DNA of 9,894 nt from the NCBI GenBank assembly GCA_015229045.1, contig JADGCJ010000120.1:1-9894 (forward strand), written 5' to 3'. Under the pieces are notes generated by a model. That model did not search any database, had not been told where the DNA came from, and was given only the letters and a program-made list of their open reading frames with translations. Position numbers and translations under genes: made by a program. Shown piece by piece: positions 5,622 through 9,894 of the stretch (position 1 is its first letter; the number at the start of each line of letters is the position of its first letter). Source of the DNA: Magnetococcales bacterium (GTDB lineage: Bacteria > Pseudomonadota > Magnetococcia > Magnetococcales > DC0425bin3).

Positions 5622-5839
5622 GGCCTGCCGTATGCTGCAAAAATGTCGGAAAGGGAAACGGCGCTCATCTCCCCCCGCCGATAGGCGGCCAGGCGGTCCT
5701 CCGCCTCCCGGGACCAGAGCCGATCCATCTCCGGGTCCGTTTCATCCAGGCTGCCCAGGATGGCGTCCACCAGTTCCAGGCGCGCCGTCGGGATGAGTTT
5801 TCGGGCTTCCGCTTCGATGGCGGTGACGGTTTTGTTCAT
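5618..5839 (-). CDS. Addiction-module antitoxin component
   Basis: A 73-aa protein matching the family of putative addiction module components (Pfam Unstab_antitox type, usually partner of a RelE/ParE toxin). Visible marks are TARLELVDAILGSLDE, then DRLWSREAEDRLAAYRRGEM, then VSLSDIFA. The start is the ATG at 5839, preceded by AAAGGAGATCCAC, a good ribosome site; a longer in-frame start at 5866 is less likely. Normally the next gene is a small RelE-like toxin. Here the next gene overlaps by ATGA but is the start of an AAA ATPase, so either the toxin is lost or the antitoxin has been adopted as leader of an ATPase gene. It lies 59 bp downstream of the large HEPN gene. Confidence 0.8.
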   Translation of the reverse strand: MNKTVTAIEAEARKLIPTARLELVDAILGSLDETDPEMDRLWSREAEDRLAAYRRGEMSAVSLSDIFAAYGRP

Positions 5840-5898
5840 GTGGATCTCCTTTGCCCTGTTTGGCACCTTTTATCCATTCCCATACTGCCAACTGGACA

Positions 5899-7269
5899 TC
5901 ACCTGCGGCCCTTGGGAAACTCGTCTTCAGAAATGACTCCAGCCTGAATCAATTTCTCACCCAAGGACTTCCGCCACCATTCCATATTGTATGAGACTTC
6001 ACCTAACTTCATGATCAGCATCTTCCAATGCCCCGCTGATCTTGTGCGGATTTTTTCCGTCTCATCAAACAGCTGTCCAAGTATTTCCGGAATTCCCCCT
6101 GCATCCCAAATTTGCCCGTTCTCAGGAACAGCACTCAAGATACCTCGAAGGTCATCAGGTGAGAGTATGCGGGCAAGAGGGAGAATCAGCGTTCGGGCAA
6201 GGCGTTCAGAACCGCGGTAGGATCCGGCTTGTGAAAAATGGGTCATCGCATAAGGGATAAGCTCGGGGGCCGGATGAATACCAATGACGGTAGCGAGTTC
6301 GATATAGGAGAGGCTTTCAATCTTTTTGAGAGCAATAGTTTTTACCTCCGGCAATTGAATCGCATGAGCGAGTGAGGAGGTAAGATCGTCATCCTCCGCT
6401 AATTCCACGAACTTTTTGATCTTGCCCTGTATAGCTGCCCCAACCGCATCCCAGGCTTCTGGTATGCGGTGGCAGTACTCCACCACCTTCACCATGTTGG
6501 CATCGGATACCGCTCCCATGATTCGCATCAAGTCCTGGGATAGGACCTCTTCGGCGATTGCTCGATGCATGATGATGATGGCCCCGATTGCGGCCAACTG
6601 CCGACGCCGTTCATTTTCTGGAAGGTCATTTTCAAGGTTGCACTTGGTGATACCCACCACCAAGTTGCGGATCAGTTCCTTGCGTGCCCTTGCCAATGGG
6701 CCACCCTGGAAATGCTTGACGGCTGCGGAAGCATCTTCCGGGAAATATTTTGATTTCACCTCTTGGCAAATCTGGTCGAACGCGGCTTTCCCTTGAACCG
6801 GCTCGCGCTGAAGGAGGATCTCAACGGCATTGCGGAGGTGCGTTCGGGAGAGTTCCGCCGTAGGCTGATAGGGTGCCTCGGAAGATTGCATGCTGGGATG
6901 AGCGCAACGATTTCGATCATCTTGAAGGCGTTGCAGATCCAATTTTTCGAGTGGGGTCAGCAGATCGAAATTATCGGCTGCAACGTCCAGCACACTCCGC
7001 TCGAAATCCAAGGCTTCCTTCAGCCGACTTTCTCCTCCAGCACGAATGTTCTCGAACTCACCGAGTTTTATCCGAGCCCTGCTGTCGCCGGTTAGATCCA
7101 GTTCCCTTAGTTTATGAAGGAAATCGAAAACCACGGCGTTCCAGGTGGCCACAATGCAAGAACGAAAAGCACCTGCCTTGTAGCAGGCAACGGCTTCATG
7201 AATATACTGCCGAGCTTGATCATCCCTGCAACGCAATGCCAATTCATCAAGATCAACCAAGCCCGTCAT
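5899..7269 (-). CDS. 456-aa HEPN-domain protein behind hsdS, unknown type
   Basis: I do not recognise the full-length family. Residues about 20-125 look like a HEPN domain: QYIHEAVACYKAGAFRSCIV, then ATWNAVVFDFLHKLREL, and LQDDRNRCAHPS, giving R-x4-H at R119 and H124, the expected metal-independent RNase motif. The remaining 330 residues appear all-helical and rich in Leu/Ala/Ile with no membrane segment, perhaps helical repeats (EVKTIALKKIESLSYIELAT; ELIPYAMTHF; EILGQLFDET). Size and layout resemble HEPN effectors with a large sensing region found in defence islands, but this is inference. The ATG at 7269 was chosen because GGAG lies seven bases upstream; a GTG at 7290 adds seven residues. 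It starts 73 bp after the hsdS stop in the same direction, so it is probably part of the RM operon. Its base composition by eye is lower in GC than that of the MNT/HEPN block. Confidence 0.65.
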   Translation of the reverse strand: MTGLVDLDELALRCRDDQARQYIHEAVACYKAGAFRSCIVATWNAVVFDFLHKLRELDLTGDSRARIKLGEFENIRAGGESRLKEALDFERSVLDVAADNFDLLTPLEKLDLQRLQDDRNRCAHPSMQSSEAPYQPTAELSRTHLRNAVEILLQREPVQGKAAFDQICQEVKSKYFPEDASAAVKHFQGGPLARARKELIRNLVVGITKCNLENDLPENERRRQLAAIGAIIIMHRAIAEEVLSQDLMRIMGAVSDANMVKVVEYCHRIPEAWDAVGAAIQGKIKKFVELAEDDDLTSSLAHAIQLPEVKTIALKKIESLSYIELATVIGIHPAPELIPYAMTHFSQAGSYRGSERLARTLILPLARILSPDDLRGILSAVPENGQIWDAGGIPEILGQLFDETEKIRTRSAGHWKMLIMKLGEVSYNMEWWRKSLGEKLIQAGVISEDEFPKGRR

Positions 7270-7342
7270 TCTGAGTCTCCTGATTGACACCCCTTGGCAA
7301 AGCGCGGTAGTCGGTGCTGAAGGTGATCATAGAAAATGGAAA

Positions 7343-7366
7343 TCACAACTCCCCCCGGAAGGCGCG
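7343..7366 (-). repeat. HsdS 3'-end, genuine copy (copy 3)
   Basis: The 24 bases coding for the last residues RAFRGEL and the stop of hsdS. They are repeated exactly at 3610-3633 and with one change at 5183-5206; sequence similarity to the other copies stops upstream of this point except for the short LFxSLxQ coding pattern. Confidence 0.85.
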
Positions 7367-8497
7367 CTGAGTGAGGGAATTAAAGAGAATATCTGCCTCA
7401 CCTTCAAAACATGTCTGCCTTGTATTTGCACTAAGAACTTTCTTGTAGTATTCAACAAATTTGGCCTGTAACTTGGTTGGTGGTACAGGGACATCAATCT
7501 GTTCAAATTTTGATTTTTTCAAAATAGGTAGGGTCGTTGTGATTGCTGAGTCAATAACCATCTTCCGGGATAATGAAACAAGAAAATATCCAAAAAGATC
7601 GTCGACCTGGTCATTCCACTCAATAGCATTAATTTGTTGATTGAACGCTGATTGTTGAGTCGCCAATCCAACCTTCCCAATCGTAGCACCAATGCAACAC
7701 ACCAGCGTGGATCCTTTTCTAACCATCCGGGAGTGCTGTGCTCCATCCTGGGATACAGTCCTCATCACGATGGAATTTGATTCAAGGTCGCCTGGCGTCA
7801 CGAACGGAATTTCACCTCCAAACATACCTTCTTTTGATGAAGGAGGTGTTGATCCTGTAGTAACTCGTCCCAATTTCTTTAAAGATTTCGTAGGCCACCC
7901 TCTATTATTGACCATTGGGTCGCCAAACATGTCAAGGAAGACGGCGCGGAGGAATTGGTCGGCCAGCCCCAAGGCTTGGCGGCGCTTGCGGCGGATGGCG
8001 TCGGCCTTGTCCAGAATCGCCGCGATGCGCTTCTGCTCATCGGGGGAATCAGGGTAGATGACTGGAAATTCAGCCAACGCTTTTGGGCTCAATCTTGGCA
8101 GGTTAATCCCTGTGCATCGTGTGGATGCAAAATCCACCAGCCTCTGCTGCCTGAGATAATGGAACAGATAATCTTTATCTAGGCCATTCTTTGGCCGGAT
8201 TGGCAAAATATCGGTACTGCATACACCGGAAAACTCGGGCCGGCTGATTTTCCTCAAATATGGGCGCAGCTTCCCATACAAAATGTGTTGGTCAGAAAAT
8301 GAGAATTTCGTGCTCTTTAGCTCTGCTGACTGGGCATTCTGGACACCGATGAAGTTGCCCCCACCGTCCACATTCTCCAGTCCAACGTAATAAGCATCCG
8401 GTGAAATCTGGTCCGGCTGAATCCCTTGACGTTCAATTTCAGCCACTCTTTTAAGTGGCTTCTGCTTCCATCCTTGCGGCGTCCGGACATAAATCAT
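7343..8497 (-). CDS. hsdS: Type I restriction-modification specificity subunit
   Basis: A 384-aa S subunit that would recognise the bipartite DNA target for a type I RM complex. It has the two-half layout. The first target domain is about residues 10-150, with YGKLRPYLRK (74-83), GVCSTDILPI and INLPRLSPKALAEFPVIYPD. The central conserved helix is DEQKRIAAILDKADAIRRKR (153-172), followed by LRAVFLDMFGDPMVNNRGW. The second target domain is about 201-350 (TTGSTPPSSKEGMFGG, IPFVTPGDLES, IGATIGKVGLA). The terminal helix ends LFNSLTQRAFRGEL. Length is normal and no damage is visible. The ATG at 8497 has GGGGGGTAAT upstream. The second target domain is visibly richer in A+T, in line with the usual exchange of target domains. 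It is separated from hsdM by a toxin-antitoxin pair, and hsdM is damaged. Confidence 0.95.
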   Translation of the reverse strand: MIYVRTPQGWKQKPLKRVAEIERQGIQPDQISPDAYYVGLENVDGGGNFIGVQNAQSAELKSTKFSFSDQHILYGKLRPYLRKISRPEFSGVCSTDILPIRPKNGLDKDYLFHYLRQQRLVDFASTRCTGINLPRLSPKALAEFPVIYPDSPDEQKRIAAILDKADAIRRKRRQALGLADQFLRAVFLDMFGDPMVNNRGWPTKSLKKLGRVTTGSTPPSSKEGMFGGEIPFVTPGDLESNSIVMRTVSQDGAQHSRMVRKGSTLVCCIGATIGKVGLATQQSAFNQQINAIEWNDQVDDLFGYFLVSLSRKMVIDSAITTTLPILKKSKFEQIDVPVPPTKLQAKFVEYYKKVLSANTRQTCFEGEADILFNSLTQRAFRGEL

Positions 8498-8546
8498 CCC
8501 ATTACCCCCCGCAGTTATTCCATGTCGGCCATGATCTTCTGCTCCA

Positions 8547-8939
8547 TCAGACTGCCTCGAATGGGTTGAGAAGGGTCAGGCCGTTAATGTTCTTGAAATC
8601 GGAAACGTTGCGTGTCATGAGCGGCAGATGGTGGATCAAGGCCGTGGCGGCGATGATGGCGTCGCCCAGACGGATGGCGGATCGGCTGCGCAGGGTGATG
8701 GCTGCTTCGGCCTCCTGCCGTCCCAGGGGCAGTTCCCGCATCCGGGCCAGCAGGTTGGCAGCATCCCGGCGGCTCTGGTCGGTATGCCGGCGCCACCCCA
8801 ACAGCTCAATCGTGGTCATGATTGAAATGGCGGCTCCGGCTGAGAGCGCGTTCTGAACCCTAGAGTTGAATTCCGGATCCGGATGGCGCCCCAGAAGATC
8901 GATCAGCACGTTGGTATCGATCAGGCACAACGCAGTCAT
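8547..8939 (-). CDS. VapC-like PIN-domain toxin
   Basis: A 130-aa PIN ribonuclease of the VapC type, expected to cleave RNA with Mg2+/Mn2+. The acidic active-site residues are in place: D8 (LCLIDTNVLIDLL), E45 (ISIMTTIELLG), D93 (RLGDAIIAATAL) and D114 (TRNVSDFKNI). Length is normal. The ATG at 8939 overlaps the antitoxin stop (ATGA), which favours this start over an ATG five codons upstream. It ends 49 bp before hsdS, inside the hsdM-hsdS interval. Confidence 0.9.
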   Translation of the reverse strand: MTALCLIDTNVLIDLLGRHPDPEFNSRVQNALSAGAAISIMTTIELLGWRRHTDQSRRDAANLLARMRELPLGRQEAEAAITLRSRSAIRLGDAIIAATALIHHLPLMTRNVSDFKNINGLTLLNPFEAV

Positions 8940-9190
8940 GGCGTCCGATCCCATTCGTCACGCAAGGAGGCGGATTCCTGTCTTAGGGTTTCGGAATCAA
9001 CCTTGGGAAAGCTTTCCTGGGCAGCCTTGACCAAACGCATCATGGTCTCCGGTTCGGTTTCGTGCTCCTCCGAATCGTCCTGGCGGACACGCTGTCTCTG
9101 CTCCATAAACATCATGAAATCCAAGACCTCTCTGGCCAACTCCTCCGGCATGTTGCGGGCTTTATGATAAATTTTCTCGGCTATATTCAC
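8936..9190 (-). CDS. DUF2281-type antitoxin (VapB-like)
   Basis: An 84-aa acidic protein beginning MNIAEKIYHKARNMPEELAR, EVLDFMMFM, the typical start of DUF2281 antitoxins (helix, then P-E-x-L-x-x-E-V-L-D-F). The C-terminal half (SFPKVDSETLRQESASLRDEWD) resembles the toxin-wrapping tail of VapB-type antitoxins. The start is a GTG at 9188-9190 with GGGAG about seven bases upstream, located in the 13-bp gap after the hsdM stop. The following toxin overlaps by four bases. The position suggests co-transcription with hsdM and hsdS. Confidence 0.85.
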   Translation of the reverse strand: MNIAEKIYHKARNMPEELAREVLDFMMFMEQRQRVRQDDSEEHETEPETMMRLVKAAQESFPKVDSETLRQESASLRDEWDRTP

Positions 9191-9203
9191 GGAGGGGCTC
9201 CCT

Positions 9204-9894
9204 TCATCCGATCATCCGTTGCAATTCTTCCAGATCCTGCATGATATCACGCTCCAGCTCCATCATGCGGTCCAGGATCTCCCCGGGCGGGTCATATTGC
9301 TCCTCTTTGTATACCGTCTCCTTGTAGCGGTTGATGGAGAGGTCATATTTACCATCGCCGCGAATCTCGGCCACGGGGACGAAAAACGCCTTGGCGGTGC
9401 GGTCGGTGAGCTTTTTCGGGTCCCGAGCCTTCCATCTCGCCAGCAGGTCCGGCAGGTCGTTGGCCGCCACTGGCTGGCGCTTGTCGTCCAGGCTGAAGCC
9501 GTCGGCCTGAACATCGTAGAAAAACACCTGATCGGTCTTGCCCCCCTTGGTGAAAACCAGCACCGCCGTGGAGACTCCGGCATAGGGCCGGAAGCAGCCG
9601 GACGGCAGGGAGATCACCCCCTCAAGCTGGTTGTCGTCCACCAAAATCCGGCGCAGGTCCACATGGGCCTTCGAAGAACCGAACAGCACCCCGTCCGGGA
9701 CGATGGCCGTTGATGCCCGCCGTGGTCAGCTTGCTGAGCAGGTATTCGTAGAGGTCCCCCTTGGTATCCCCGGCGGTGAGCGGCAAGGCGTCGATCATCT
9801 CCACCGCCTTCACCAGCAGGTTGGGCTTGGCGATCAGCAGTTGCGCCTCTTTCATGTATTCGCCGAACTCGGCCCCGTCCACCGTCACCCTCTT
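9204..9894 (-). pseudogene. hsdM: Type I RM methyltransferase subunit with core deleted (5' partial)
   Basis: HsdM should add a methyl group to adenine together with HsdS. The first part (9894 to about 9706) encodes the end of the N-terminal domain: [41 protein letters not shown]. Family members continue QFRTPRH, motif I (DPACGTG) and motif IV (NPPF). None of these is present. Instead, at 9705-9708, the sequence jumps into another frame reading [55 protein letters not shown] and so on, the normal C-terminal third, to the stop at 9204. By family comparison some 150-180 residues are gone and the frame is broken. Without motifs I and IV it cannot methylate. The C-terminal part is intact and still looks well conserved, so the loss is recent or is an assembly error. 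Confidence 0.85.

Noticed and set aside
3610..7366. The three 24-base HsdS-tail copies as a CRISPR array or integron attachment sites
   Set aside because: Spacing is 1.5-2.2 kb, the repeat is coding sequence for RAFRGEL and stop, and it has no dyad symmetry or attC-like structure.

Overview
The window looks like accessory DNA from a moderately GC-rich Gram-negative bacterium, probably a proteobacterium. The evidence is a FIST-GGDEF signalling protein, a DUF1640 coiled-coil membrane protein, a Tat-like signal peptide, MNT/HEPN and PIN toxin-antitoxin genes, and a type I restriction-modification (RM) locus. A magnetotactic Magnetococcia-like host is a weak guess based only on the DUF1640 and Lys/Ala-rich protein types. 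No rRNA, tRNA or CRISPR array was seen.

Left part, + strand (1-2644): the 3' portion of a FIST-GGDEF diguanylate cyclase is followed by two gene scraps (a tyrosine-recombinase N-terminus and a piece resembling a HigA-type antitoxin), about 515 bp with no convincing gene, and a DUF1640 gene that ends in a Pro-rich tail and a terminator-like hairpin.

Middle and right part, - strand (9894 down to 2752): read in the direction of transcription there is hsdM (5' end outside the window, core methylase region deleted), a DUF2281/PIN toxin-antitoxin pair, hsdS, a 456-aa HEPN protein of unknown type, an addiction-module antitoxin, and an AAA ATPase cut off after 52 residues. These are followed by repeat B, an mntA with a truncated HEPN partner, a Tat-like HIRAN protein, a two-repeat Ala/Lys-rich protein whose 3' half lies in repeat A, and an intact mntA-hepT pair. 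hsdR is not in the window.

The most interesting structure is a mosaic built around the 3' end of hsdS. The last 24 bases of hsdS, including its stop codon, occur three times (3610, 5183, 7343). Each copy is followed downstream by a HEPN or MNT/HEPN gene set. In two copies the start codon of an mntA overlaps the hsdS-derived stop. Those two copies belong to a 283/284-bp nearly identical direct repeat, which also carries a hybrid reading frame joining the start of an MNT nucleotidyltransferase to the HsdS tail, and the 3' half of the Ala/Lys-rich gene. At the far end of repeat B that 3' half is joined in frame to the truncated AAA ATPase and then shifted by one base. I read this as a recombination slot behind a type I RM specificity gene in which small toxin-antitoxin and RNase-like (HEPN) modules have been swapped, duplicated and partly destroyed. 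The layout is visible in the sequence; the mechanism is inference.
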